Source of the DNA: Breviolum minutum Mf 1.05b.01
Taxonomy: Eukaryota; Sar; Dinophyceae; Suessiales; Symbiodiniaceae
Assembly: GCA_000507305.1 (NCBI GenBank)
Contig: DF239294.1
Coordinates: 113,974 to 177,973, forward strand
Length of the DNA stretch: 64,000 nt
Direction: 5' to 3'
Shown: in pieces, positions 54,890-63,711 of the stretch
Position numbering within the stretch: position 1 is the stretch's first letter
How the letters are laid out: each line of letters begins with the position of its first letter
Program-made: the position numbers and the translations under genes
Notes under the pieces: generated by a model
Seen by the model: the letters and a program-made list of their open reading frames with translations, nothing else
What the model was told of the DNA's origin: nothing
The model's database searches: none

Positions 54890-55026
54890 GTAATGGTAAA
54901 TTGGTGGTTTGGGTTGGTGGTCTGGGATTCTAGGGAAGTAACACATAGATTTCAGAAGGGAATGCGAGGAATCCAAACCACCGGGCCCCAAACCACTAAC
55001 CCAAACCACCAATTAACCATTAGCTG
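54890..55026. mobile_element. Hairpin element, family I
   Basis: GGTAATGGTAAATTGGTGGT is inverted as ACCACCAATTAACCATTAGC, with the inner ACCACCGGGCCCCAAACC also found at 24.3 kb. Confidence 0.8.
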
Positions 55027-55192
55027 ATTTGTTGTGTTTATTTAAATGAGGAGGTGGGTTTCCCATAGTTTACCAACTTCCTCGAGAAAAACACAGCTCA
55101 AACCCCCTCCAAACTGATGGGTTTGAAGACTATTTCCCCTGATGAAGTGGGCCCTTTGCATTGGACATGTTGCTTTTTTTGTTGGTGGGTGC

Positions 55193-55401
55193 ACCCCGAA
55201 AGTTTAACATGGAACCCTAAGGATCATTGAACCCTCAAAACTGGCTAGTTTGAGGCTCCTACCCCTGCTATACAGGTTCAAATCCTTCCATTGGAGGGTC
55301 CAAGATCCTTAGGGAACCTGAAAAATGATGATTTCCAAAAGGAATCTCCTTTTCTCGTGGTCTATTTTCAGGGGCTATGCTAGTTTCAGGGAGGGTAATA
55401 T
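55193..55401. mobile_element. Hairpin element, family A with insertion
   Basis: ACCCCGAAAGTTTAACATGG and the inverted GGCTATGCTAGTTTCAGGGA ends. Within it, CCCTAAGGATCATTGAACCC and ATCCTTAGGGAACCTGAAAA form a second inverted pair, so one hairpin seems nested in another. Confidence 0.6.
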
Positions 55402-55654
55402 TTGTAACTTTGAATTTGGAATCATACGATCGGGTGTCCGGCTGGAAGTGATTGATCGTAACGATCGTGATCGTAAGTTGGCGGCTATTTCACCTATTTA
55501 GGGGATGTATCGAACCGATATAGGGGTGAAATAATCCTTTGATCCTAAGTACCGGCTGGACATCCCAATACCTGAATACCTTGACTAGTCCTTGGTGTGA
55601 AGCTGCAACTTCATCATCTATACATATAGTGAGTGGGAATTTTCCAAGCACCGA

Positions 55655-55837
55655 TTGTCCAAACGAATCAAACGTGTGGATTTCTTAGCGCTGTACATTT
55701 TTTGGAGTGTAACTACAAGTTTCGTAGCATATCTTGGAATTTACCTCAGGACAGAAGCCACTTATGGAGACTCCCACCTCCCAAAACGGATTGAAGCAGA
55801 ATTTCTTGGGAGGTTGGTGAAGTACTTGAAACTCTAG
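55655..55837 (+). CDS. Weak candidate exon, one membrane-like segment
   Basis: Reads KRIKRVDFLALYIFWSVTTS and FVAYLGIYLRTEATYGDSHL to a TAG just before a family D hairpin. One hydrophobic stretch of about 18 residues. Low GC and no clear splice sites, so it could be chance. Confidence 0.25.
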   Translation: MSKRIKRVDFLALYIFWSVTTSFVAYLGIYLRTEATYGDSHLPKRIEAEFLGRLVKYLKL

Positions 55838-55946
55838 GTGGTGGTTTCAATCACACTTTTTGTTTTCACCCCTTGCTGCGGAAATGATCCAATTTGACTA
55901 ATAATTTTTAATATTTTTCAGATAGGTTGGAACCACCAACTAGAAG
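55836..55946. mobile_element. Hairpin element, family D
   Basis: CTAGGTGGTGGTTTCAATCA, core TTCACCCCTTGCTGCGGAAA and GGTTGGAACCACCAACTAG. Confidence 0.75.
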
Positions 55947-56487
55947 TTTCATTCAGATCAATATCCACATGCATTTCTTTCATGTTTACCTATAGTCTAT
56001 GGTGGAGATGATTCCCAAAAACAACTCAAAGGAATCCCCTTTTCGACATCCAGCCATACCTCCTGAGGTGAACGGGCTTTTAGATTCGTATGTTTTTGGG
56101 GTTCAAATATCGAACCTCAGGAGATAGCCCTGGATGCCTAGGGTCCAGGTGTTCACCCTGGAAGTTGAAACCCACAAACACTGCAAGGCCACCTTGCGGG
56201 TCGCTCAAACCACCAAGTACTTTCTAACCTCCAAGTGAAGGGCATCTTAGAAAGTCTTCACGTTGTATCAGACGTGTTTCTTGCTCTCAGGGTTTTGTTT
56301 TGATCAAGTTCCAAAAAAAGATGGAGGCAATGACTTACGTATACTATGATATAATGGGCTCTTTTGAAATCCAACCATTCCTTTCTGTAATTTCTACTGA
56401 CTCAATTGACTATATATATATATATATACACACACCGTATTTTGGGCAAGTTACACTACCCAAAGTTGGAAAGCAACTATGAAGATA

Positions 56488-56586
56488 CAAACTCCCCGAA
56501 AAATAGTGACTGAAAGACTATTTTCCTTTTGAAATAGCCCCTTTTCAATCCTTTTCAGGGGACATGTTAGTTTTCGGGGGATGTAA
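56488..56586. mobile_element. Hairpin element, family A-like
   Basis: ACTCCCCGAAAAATAGTGAC and the inverted CATGTTAGTTTTCGGGGGAT ends; arms are partly eroded. Confidence 0.5.
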
Positions 56587-56640
56587 ATAAAGCACGTTTC
56601 CCTCATAGTTTTCTCCTCCATCCTTTCCTCTTTCTTCCGA

Positions 56641-56800
56641 GAGATATCAAACTCAGGCCAGTTCGCCTGCGATGGCCACCTTCAATCGCCACGTTTCTTG
56701 GCGGAAGAAAACTCATCCGTGATTCAAACACACAAAAACGTCCGAACCTCATGCCAAGGTCGAAAATGACGAACAATATTTGGTTAAATAAATGGAAATT
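56641..56800 (+). CDS. Ambiguous coding-like patch
   Basis: Two plus frames are open. One reads DIKLRPVRLRWPPSIATFLG and RKLIRDSNTQKRPNLMPRSK; the other reads ISNSGQFACDGHLQSPRFLA and EENSSVIQTHKNVRTSCQ. A 104-codon minus ORF also crosses it. GC is high. Real strand and frame undetermined. Confidence 0.3.
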
Positions 56801-57300
56801 GATTGAACTTGTGAATTTTTGGTCTTTAGTGATTTTATTAATATAATCATTTTTGAAATCATCCATGATGGTAATTGATGCCAAGGATTGTGGATTAGAC
56901 TGGAAGTTTTTCGACATATCAGGTGATAGCGATTCGACTGAGAGGGAAGAAAATCATCTTATGATGATGATAAAAAAACAATAGTGGTCATACCAGCAGC
57001 AGCTTGCTGCTACAGGTGTTGTTGTTGATGATGATCAGGTTGCGGGAAGTTAGTTGTCTGAGTTGTTGGTAAATGGACGCCTTAGCTCACCTCGTAGGCT
57101 AAGAACCCAGATTTGTGAGCCTGAGTTGCAACCTGTTAGTACAGGATTGATGTTTATTGGTTGCTGACACAACGAAAAAACAGAAAGGGCTTGAGGTAGT
57201 TTCAAATTAAGAACAATATCACGTTGATGATGTTGAGAATTCCAACAAGGACAACAGGGCTTGCCTTAAGTTTACTTTGAAAGTTGACAAGTGTGGCTAG

Positions 57301-57401
57301 CAAAGTTTACCGTATCAATATGAAACGTTCCCAATTGCATTGAAGAGCTGGGACCGGTTGGCAGCCCCCAGCATAGCACCTGAAAAGATGTCATCCCACA
57401 G
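57301..57401 (+). CDS. Candidate exon
   Basis: GGCTAG|CAA begins QSLPYQYETFPIALKSWDRL and AAPSIAPEKMSSH, ending at the consensus donor CACAG|GTAAGA in phase 2. Convincing composition and donor. Family not recognised. Confidence 0.55.
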
Positions 57402-57550
57402 GTAAGATCTTCTTCAACCCTGATATGTTGCAAGTGCTAACTTACCCACTGGATCTCCAGATTCAAAAGAAACTCTGATTTTTATTTGCCATTTGAAGTA
57501 CATCTTGCATGAACATAGAACTTGAACTGTATTCCTATATCAAACTGTGT

Positions 57551-57645
57551 GGTGGTTTCAAATATATGTTATTTTCACCCTTACCCGGGGAAGATCTCCA
57601 CTTTGACGAATATTTTTCAAGTGGGTTGAAACCACCAATTAGATA
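57551..57645. mobile_element. Hairpin element, family D
   Basis: TGTGGTGGTTTCAAATATAT, core TTTCACCCTTACCCGGGGAA and GGTTGAAACCACCAATTAG. Confidence 0.75.
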
Positions 57646-57825
57646 AGAACATTTCCCCTCGAAAAAAACAGACATCAATCCCTGAAGACCAGCGTTACGC
57701 GTTTCCCCACATTGGCTAAGACCAACTCCATGAGCAATACGACCATGGTCTTGTCCGATGCCTAACGGAAAAAAACTGTCAAAGACTCGGAAACAAATGA
57801 AGGAAACTTACTGAAACCCACCGAA

Positions 57826-57919
57826 AACTAGGCATGATGTTATGGAAAATTCACCATTTGAAGATGTATTTTGTATCGAACATGGGGATTTTCCAATGTC
57901 ATCTTAGCTTTCGGGGTGT
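57826..57919. mobile_element. Hairpin element, family H
   Basis: ACCGAAAACTAGGCATGATG and the inverted ATGTCATCTTAGCTTTCGGG ends. Confidence 0.6.
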
Positions 57920-58429
57920 ACCAAAAAAAAAGCGCAACTTGCTTTGTTTTTTTTCCATGGGAATTAAGACAGGAACAAGTGATATACACAAGAACCTTGT
58001 ATAGCTTGAATAAAACACCGTTGTTGATATTGGTGGAGTGATACTTGTAGGGATGAATGTCATATAATATTTCCCATGGATTTTGGTGCCTACTGCATGA
58101 GGGTAATGAGAAATAGAATCCGCAAAAATCACGGGTAATCAACCTGGAGTCGCAAAAACCCTGCAACTGTATAATAACTAATGGGTACCCAGACAGGTGA
58201 TGAATTGCCAAAAAAATGGGACTAGATTTAGCGCAAACAGTTGTCATTCTGGTGTCTTTCCTGCCTGTGGCACAGGCGCTCAATGGAATCTGATAGATTT
58301 ACTTCGATTTAAAGGGTCCTCCAGTTAAAACAACTTTTGACGAATAGTAAACAGTAAACACATATATCATATGACCCTAGGGACGGGAGGTTTCCCGGGG
58401 ATCCACATGGTCGGGTGGGGTGGGGGATG

Positions 58430-58731
58430 ATAACGTTCTTTGCACTTGCACACATGGTCGGTGCTACGCAACATCATGGGATGGGGTGGGGGATGATAAC
58501 GTTCCTTGCACTTGCACACATGGTCGGTGCTACGCAACATCATCTTTCTTGTACTTGCACACATGGTCGCTGCTACGCAACATCATGGGATGGGGTGGGG
58601 TGGGGTGGGGGATGATAACGTTCCTTGCACTTGCACACATGGTCGCTGCTACGCAACATCAACTTTCTTGTACTTGCACACATGGTCGCTGCTACGCAAC
58701 ATCATGGGATGGGGTGGGGTGGGGGATGAAG
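58430..58731. repeat. Minisatellite, five copies of a core
   Basis: Five copies of a core containing TTGCACACATGGTCG and GCTACGCAACATCA, alternating with GGGATGGGGTGGGG spacers whose GGGGT number varies. Spacing is irregular (roughly 45-75 bp), unlike CRISPR. It is open in two frames because of its unit lengths. Confidence 0.85.
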
Positions 58732-58770
58732 TTTGTAAAGAAAGACGTGACTCATTCGTCTTGACTGCAG

Positions 58771-59009
58771 GTGACAACTGTGCAGAAAGCCTTTGTGCAG
58801 TTTCGAAAAAACAATTGAGACGCACCAATTTGAATATTGCAGTGGTGCGAGACAAGATTGAGCACCGTTATCTTTTGAGTTCACACTTCTTAAACAAAGC
58901 TCCAGGCTTGGCTCGCATCATGCAAGCACTGCGGTGCCACAAAATGAAATGCATGTCTGGCTTGGTGTCTCCCACAGATGCTTTCAAAAAGCCTTTGTGG
59001 CAACTCTGA
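58771..59009 (+). CDS. Open frame inside the TIR element
   Basis: GACTGCAG|GT begins DNCAESLCAVSKKQLRRTNL, then NIAVVRDKIEHRYLLSSHFL, NKAPGLARIMQALRCHKMKC and MSGLVSPTDAFKKPLWQL to a TGA. About 80 residues, basic and helical, with several Cys. The same frame is open upstream through the minisatellite. Neither a transposase nor a known domain was recognised; it might be a captured host exon. Confidence 0.55.
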
Positions 59010-59659
59010 CTCACATGCTCCAAGAAAAAAAGGCTGACTGTCATGTTGTTAGGGCCCCAGATTCATTGTAAATAACAATGGGAAGTCATTTTCGCTGACA
59101 GGCGCAATAAAATCAAGCATTTTTTCCACATGCACAATTGAGGGCATGTCTCGTAAACACGCGAGGCTATGCAGTTTCGATATGTTGTGATGAAAATGTA
59201 TCCACGCAAGTCATGAAAAATCTTCTGATTGTTGCGAACAAACAAGACATATGTTCGCGCAACATCAACATAGATGCTATTTGAGTATGAGCTGAAAACA
59301 CTGTAAATAGCGGTGTTTTATTACATTGCTTCATCAACCAATTGAGTTCTTCGGGGAACCTCCCGTCCCTACCGTATGATGACATATTATGCAAAGCATG
59401 GATTTCCGTGGATTTGCTAGGATACAGCTATAGTACGTATGAGCAAACATATTTATATTATATAGTATTCGATCATATGGGTGAATTTCCATGCTGACTA
59501 CTGACTTCAATGGAATACCTACCCAACACTGATCAAAAAAATGTGAAGGATTCTTTCATTGGGTGGAAGGATGAACTTGTTTTTTTTCTCTATTTGGGTC
59601 GTACCACTTCAATCAGCCACCCCAAATACCAGTAAAACTTCTGTTGTTTGTTCTTTGTC

Positions 59660-59806
59660 TTTGTGGTTGTTTGTTGTTTGTTGTTTGTTGTTTGTTGTTT
59701 GTTGCTGTTGTTGTTGTTGTTGCTGTTGCTGTTGTTGTTGTTGTTGTTGTGGTTGTGGTTGTGGTTGTTGTTGTTGTTGTTGCTGTTGCTGTTGTTGTGG
59801 TTGTCG

Positions 59807-59862
<56 letters not shown>
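59660..59862. repeat. (TTG)n tract with GTTTGTT start
   Basis: GTTTGTTGTTTGTTG units pass into more than 50 TTG/CTG/TGG triplets. Frames across it give poly-Val, Cys, Leu on the plus strand and poly-Gln, Asn, Thr on the minus strand. Confidence 0.9.
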
Positions 59863-59893
59863 CCAACCATTCCCAACTTTTTTTGCCGCGCGG

Positions 59894-60006
59894 GCAGGAC
59901 TGGTGGTCATGGCTTTCAAAAGAGTGTTTTTGAACAAGGGACTCTGCCACTCCGAGGCCGTGTCGTTGTTGGTTAAACGTCGCTGGTTCTTGTTGTACGA
60001 TTTGTA
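59894..60006 (+). CDS. Candidate exon after the TTG tract
   Basis: GGGCAG|GAC gives LVVMAFKRVFLNKGLCHSEA, then VSLLVKRRWFLLYDL to a TAA. Good composition and acceptor. The competing reading is a 161-codon minus-strand ORF covering 59609-60094 with a Gln run. Strand not settled. Confidence 0.35.
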
Positions 60007-60061
60007 ACTGGGCTCCACCATAAGGACCAACCGTTACATGGGAAAATCGTGCCCGTAAACA

Positions 60062-60145
60062 ATGACAGGCAGCGTTTGTCCCTTGGTGATACAAGGTTTC
60101 TCCAATTTTTAGGGTTGTTTCAGGTGATTATGGCAAACCCTGTGT
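60062..60145. repeat. Dispersed repeat shared with 1.6 kb
   Basis: TTGTCCCTTGGTGATACAAG and TTTAGGGTTGTTTCAGGTGA match 1617-1700. Confidence 0.6.
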
Positions 60146-60194
60146 AGGGGCGAAGATTGAAGTTGCAATCTCTTTGAAATGCACTCTGAGCACT

Positions 60195-60296
60195 CTGGTA
60201 AACTAACATAGCAATGGAATATCACCATTTTTAAACGGGAAATACATCTTCAAAGGGTCCATTTTGCATTGCTATGTTAGTTTACCGGAGGGTGAT
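60195..60296. mobile_element. Hairpin element, family H
   Basis: CTCTGGTAAACTAACATAGC is inverted as GCTATGTTAGTTTACCGGAG. Confidence 0.8.
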
Positions 60297-60617
60297 TAAA
60301 ACGGCAATATAGATCTATATAGTTTTCTTTACAATATCAAGGGACAAGGACGGGTGTACCCCTGTACCCATGGTATTTACTGTGTTCTCTAGAGATTCTT
60401 GGGGATAACCCATAAATACCCGCTATATAGGGCTTATATAGGGATTTCCCATATGGGTACGTTGGTAGGGGTACATAAAACTATTGATCAATAGGGCCAT
60501 TTTCCACTTACATGATCATGGGAGGAATGGCCAATCATTCACTTTCACTGCTGACATGAGCAGTGACCATGTATGTAGGAGATTGTACTAAACAGTTAGA
60601 TAGAGATTATAATTAGC

Positions 60618-60722
60618 CATTACCCATACAATACCATCCATGTATGGCATATCTATCTACATTTGGCTAATTCTAATATGGTAAATGTAGGTAAATATAC
60701 CATACATGGATGCTATGGGTTA
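60618..60722. mobile_element. Hairpin element, family B
   Basis: ATACCATCCATGTATGGCAT and the inverted CCATACATGGATGCTATGGG arms. Confidence 0.8.
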
Positions 60723-60879
60723 TAAGGACCCGTATTAGCCCACCAGTATAAGGTGGCTCAGGTGATTCTTGGGACTTGAGACCATGTCAGCAATCGGCCA
60801 GGAACACATTTGCCTGGTTATCAGGGCTATGTGTCCCTTGGTTCCCGCAGTTGTTGTGTAAAGGTGCATTTTTTTCCAG

Positions 60880-61047
60880 GTGGAATCTCCCAAAACGCAA
60901 ACGGATGTTTTTTCTAAACCCGCAAACTCACGAAAGATATGGGGGGATCCATTGCCATCTTGGAAAGATCTGCGAAATGTTGTTGGAGAAAAGTTGGCTA
61001 AAAAGATCCCGAAAACAAAACCTGCGGGAACGCTAACACTTAATTGA
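60880..61047 (+). CDS. Candidate terminal exon
   Basis: TTTTTTTCCAG|GTG begins VESPKTQTDVFSKPANSRKI, then WGDPLPSWKDLRNVVGEKLA and KKIPKTKPAGTLTLN to a TGA. The acceptor is the best in this part of the window and the 55-codon frame looks like a lysine-rich C-terminal tail. Upstream exons of this gene were not securely found. Confidence 0.6.
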   Translation: MESPKTQTDVFSKPANSRKIWGDPLPSWKDLRNVVGEKLAKKIPKTKPAGTLTLN

Positions 61048-61093
61048 ATACAATGAATCCCTCAAACCACTCAAAAAAAAAGAACGCATTTTC

Positions 61094-61196
61094 TGGGTGG
61101 TGGTTTCAAATATTTTCTATTTTCACCCCTATTTGGGGAAGATTCCCATTTTGACGAGCATATTTTTCAAAGGAGTTGAAACCCCACCAACCAGTT
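61094..61196. mobile_element. Hairpin element, family D
   Basis: CTGGGTGGTGGTTTCAAATA and the inverted GAGTTGAAACCCCACCAACC, core CACCCCTATTTGGGGAAGAT. Confidence 0.8.
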
Positions 61197-61416
61197 TTGA
61201 GTTTGATGAGACTTGATGCATATGACTGAGTGAAAGTCGTGCAATTTCGGGGCCGGTTTTGTTAAGACTTTCTGGGCAGTCCTATATTCGTTGGTTTCCA
61301 AGCCTTCCAGTCTTCTCCCCCTGAGGTCGAAATTTGGATCCTTTATTGTTTGATTTTTGACCTTTTCGAACTTCCTTGAGTTTAAGGTAGCATTACCTCC
61401 ATCAAGACTTTTATCT

Positions 61417-61520
61417 AGGTGGTGGTTTCATCTTAAAATAAAAACTATTTTCACCCCGGATCCTTGGGGAAGATTCCCATTTTGACTATGTTTCAATTGG
61501 GTTGAAACCACCAAGTAGTT
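61417..61520. mobile_element. Hairpin element, family D
   Basis: CTAGGTGGTGGTTTCATCTT, core CCCCGGATCCTTGGGGAAGA and GGTTGAAACCACCAAGTAG. Confidence 0.8.
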
Positions 61521-61936
61521 TATGAATGATGTGTTAAGTTTTGGTTGTTTAAAACTTTGTTGGTTAAGTGAATTGAGAACAGGTTTACAGGTTCATATTT
61601 ATACGTAGTGCCCTGTCGACGTGTCACTGTCACTGCTTAGTACTATTTGAAGTACTAGTAATCCGCAACCACACCACCACCCACCTACCCGGCCGTCCAC
61701 AGGGATACCATACCATCGGGGAGGGCAGGGTCCTTGGACACTACAGCATTAATATACATACATATATATATATATATGTTTTTATATTTACAAAGCAATA
61801 CAATACAATGTATATGATATCGTGTTTCCCCTCTAGCCATCCAAATTACTCCAAACTCAGAGAAGATATTTGGTAGCAACCAAATCCTACCCCACAAAAA
61901 TACACTGTTTGAAAAAATCCTTTGAAAAAAGGGAGG

Positions 61937-62062
61937 TACTGTTGATGGAAGAAATTCCAAACAACCACCTTTTGGATGTACAAAACCTTGTAAAATATTT
62001 GGATAAACTACCAACCTCAACTGGTGAGTTTGCCGGATTTCTGGTTGCCATCAAGAGTATTT
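61937..62062. mobile_element. Hairpin element, family C
   Basis: TACTGTTGATGGAAGAAATT and the inverted GGATTTCTGGTTGCCATCAA ends. Confidence 0.7.
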
Positions 62063-62236
62063 TTAGAGAATTGGTTGGAAGTTCAAGGTTCGGATCAAAA
62101 ACTTTCAAAACACTTTTGATTCGGCTCGACCTAGGCCCGGATTCAACACCGAGAATCTGGTGATGCCGGACATGTCTTGGAAATGTGGGACATCTTGTTT
62201 TTGTGACATTGGTGGGAACCAAGCGGCTTTTAAGGT

Positions 62237-62356
62237 TGATGCTTCAGAAATCCTGCTCACCAGTTGAAGGTTGGTAGTTTATCCCATCATTTACAGGGTT
62301 TTATACATTTCAGGTGGTTGTTTGGATGTTGTTTGGTATCTCATCCATCAACAGTA
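62237..62356. mobile_element. Hairpin element, family C
   Basis: GTTGATGCTTCAGAAATCCT and the inverted GGTATCTCATCCATCAACAG ends. Confidence 0.65.
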
Positions 62357-62375
62357 TTATGGCTATTTGTGGCTA

Positions 62376-62497
62376 CTCAAAATTAGGGTCGACCAGTTTG
62401 ACATCACAGAATTGGTCGAATTGGTATTCGACAAGTTCGGACTTTCAAGCGGGTCAAAGATGGGGAAAACATTTGGAAAACAACACAGCTTCACGTA
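62376..62497 (+). CDS. Candidate exon
   Basis: Reads KIRVDQFDITELVELVFDKF and GLSSGSKMGKTFGKQHSFT to a stop at 62498. Charged, helical composition. Splice sites unclear. Confidence 0.35.
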
Positions 62498-62519
62498 GAA
62501 ATACTACTTTTTTTTAAAG

Positions 62520-62605
62520 CAAATCATAGAAGTGAACAATGGCAATATTTGATTCTAGAAACTTATTTGCCAGCACCCCGTGTACCACTTCATTGGTGCT
62601 GGCAG
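62520..62605 (+). CDS. Candidate exon
   Basis: TTTTAAAG|CA begins NHRSEQWQYLILETYLPAPR and VPLHWCWQ, ending at the consensus donor GGCAG|GTAAGA in phase 0. An ATG-started frame over the same bases is less protein-like. Confidence 0.5.
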
Positions 62606-62747
62606 GTAAGAGTAGACTAATGTTGACCCTGGGAGAAGATGACAGTCTTGCAGCAGCATTTTCAGTACGACGTCACTCTATGTTGACTCTTGAATGTAAC
62701 ACACATGGCCAGAAGAACAGACCACTTACTTGGAGGATTGGCTCCCA

Positions 62748-62884
62748 GTTAGTAAGTAGTTACTGAATGTTAATAACCACCATTTATAAGCCATAAAAAG
62801 ACCACTTGGAAGGGGAACAACCCTACTTCGGGGACTTTCTAACCATTGGTTATTAACCACTTACTAACTGGGATGATCCCCCAA
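62748..62884. mobile_element. Hairpin element, family K
   Basis: CTCCCAGTTAGTAAGTAGTT and TAATAACCACC are inverted as ATTAACCACTTACTAACTGG. Confidence 0.75.
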
Positions 62885-63020
62885 GTATGCCCATGTTCCT
62901 ATCACTGATGAAAGAACTCAGCATGTGCCAGACTTTGGGCAAATGCTTCAGCACTGCCACTACGGTGGGGGACACCAGCAACCTCTTGTCAGCCAGTTGA
63001 CGCACGTGAGAAAAGTGGAA
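62885..63020 (+). CDS. Candidate exon, two frames possible
   Basis: One frame reads YAHVPITDERTQHVPDFGQM and LQHCHYGGGHQQPLVSQLTH; another reads MFLSLMKELSMCQTLGKCFS and TATTVGDTSNLLSAS before a stop. Both have protein-like composition and GC is raised. The frame is undecided. Confidence 0.4.
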
Positions 63021-63028
63021 CGAACACT

Positions 63029-63061
63029 TGGTGGTGGTTTCATTTTTTCATTTTCACCCCC
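63029..63061. mobile_element. Half copy of hairpin family D
   Basis: CTTGGTGGTGGTTTCATTTT and TTCATTTTCACCCC match the left half of family D, which then breaks off at the relict spliced leader. The right half is absent from the rest of the window. Confidence 0.65.
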
Positions 63062-63065
63062 CCCA

Positions 63066-63087
63066 TGCGTAGCCATTTTGGCTCAAG
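63066..63087 (+). other. Relict dinoflagellate spliced leader
   Basis: The bases TGC followed by GTAGCCATTTTGGCTCAAG match the 22-nt dinoflagellate spliced leader (D-C-C-G-TAGCCATTTTGGCTCAAG) at all but the second position. In these organisms the leader is added to mRNAs by trans-splicing, so a genomic copy upstream of coding sequence is the mark of a reinserted cDNA. Confidence 0.85.
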
Positions 63088-63147
63088 CACTTTTTGGCTG
63101 ATTCTCGCCTGTCAACTTACACTCGCCGCTTCTCTGACAGAGGTCGC

Positions 63148-63480
63148 ATGGCGAACGTGGATATGAACGAGGATCTTCAAGAAAAGGTTAAAGAGAAGCG
63201 AAATCCGAAAGGGAGACGTGAGGCTGCTAACCTCAAGAATCCTCCTCGACTGCGCTCGGGGCAGGAGATCAAGGATTTGCGTAAGGAGTTCCACACCCTC
63301 GCAGATCAGGTTGATGAGGAGGATCAGCATCGAGATCTGGATGGGAGGCGCCCAACAGCGGCAGTCGCGGAAAGAAAGGCTGGCGTTTCTGCTCTAAAAG
63401 GGTCCGAGCTCGGACGGGAAAGTGCAAGTCGAATCTTACCCATCCAAGTCTCAGCCATTTTTTGTAGGGCTCGAAGATAG
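63148..63480 (+). CDS. ORF after the relict spliced leader
   Basis: The first good ATG, 61 bp after the leader, opens MANVDMNEDLQEKVKEKRNP, then KGRREAANLKNPPRLRSGQE and IKDLRKEFHTLADQVDEEDQ and on to a TAG at 63478. The first 80 residues are highly charged and likely helical or coiled-coil. From about 63400 the frame loses quality, suggesting a frameshift. No family recognised. Both strands are open in parts. Confidence 0.5.
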   Translation: MANVDMNEDLQEKVKEKRNPKGRREAANLKNPPRLRSGQEIKDLRKEFHTLADQVDEEDQHRDLDGRRPTAAVAERKAGVSALKGSELGRESASRILPIQVSAIFCRARR

Positions 63481-63711
63481 CCGGCAAGGACCGGAACACT
63501 TTTTGCCCCAGTCCAGTCTTTTGGACGCTCGCCCGTGCCTTTGCGCAATTCCGTCCTCCCCTGGCTGGCATCGGCGCTTGAGATCGAGAAGATCTTCGGC
63601 TAGGCGATTGGTGCGTGCCTTCACCCTCGCAAGCCTACTTAGGATCGCTGGAAGAGGATTCCTGCGGCCATTTCCTTGTTGGAAGGGCACCACTCATGAC
63701 CTATCCATCAA
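63481..63711 (+). other. GC-rich part of the retroposed block, frame unclear
   Basis: The long open plus frame from 63422 is Arg/Ser/Pro/Leu-rich and probably a shadow; another reads KDRNTFCPSPVFWTLARAFA but meets stops. No decision is possible from sequence alone. Confidence 0.35.

Larger units (their letters stand above)
58378..59371. mobile_element. 994-bp element with terminal inverted repeats
   Basis: The left end TAGGGACGGGAGGTTTCCCG is matched at the right by the reverse complement of CGGGGAACCTCCCGTCCCTA, 14 perfect bp plus a one-base gap. Each end begins and ends with TA, which may be the target site. Inside are a minisatellite and an open frame. No transposase recognised, so it is likely non-autonomous or carries an unknown gene. 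Confidence 0.6.

Noticed and set aside
56603-56917. 104-codon minus-strand ORF
   Set aside because: Its left half is opposite a plus-strand coding-like patch and its right half is AT-rich low-quality sequence.
58430-58731. Possible CRISPR array
   Set aside because: Spacers are themselves repeats of a GGGGT motif, spacing is irregular, and the organism is a eukaryote.
59613-59976. Poly-Val, poly-Leu, poly-Cys, poly-Thr and poly-Asn ORFs
   Set aside because: Six-frame translation of one TTG tract; at most one frame could be real.
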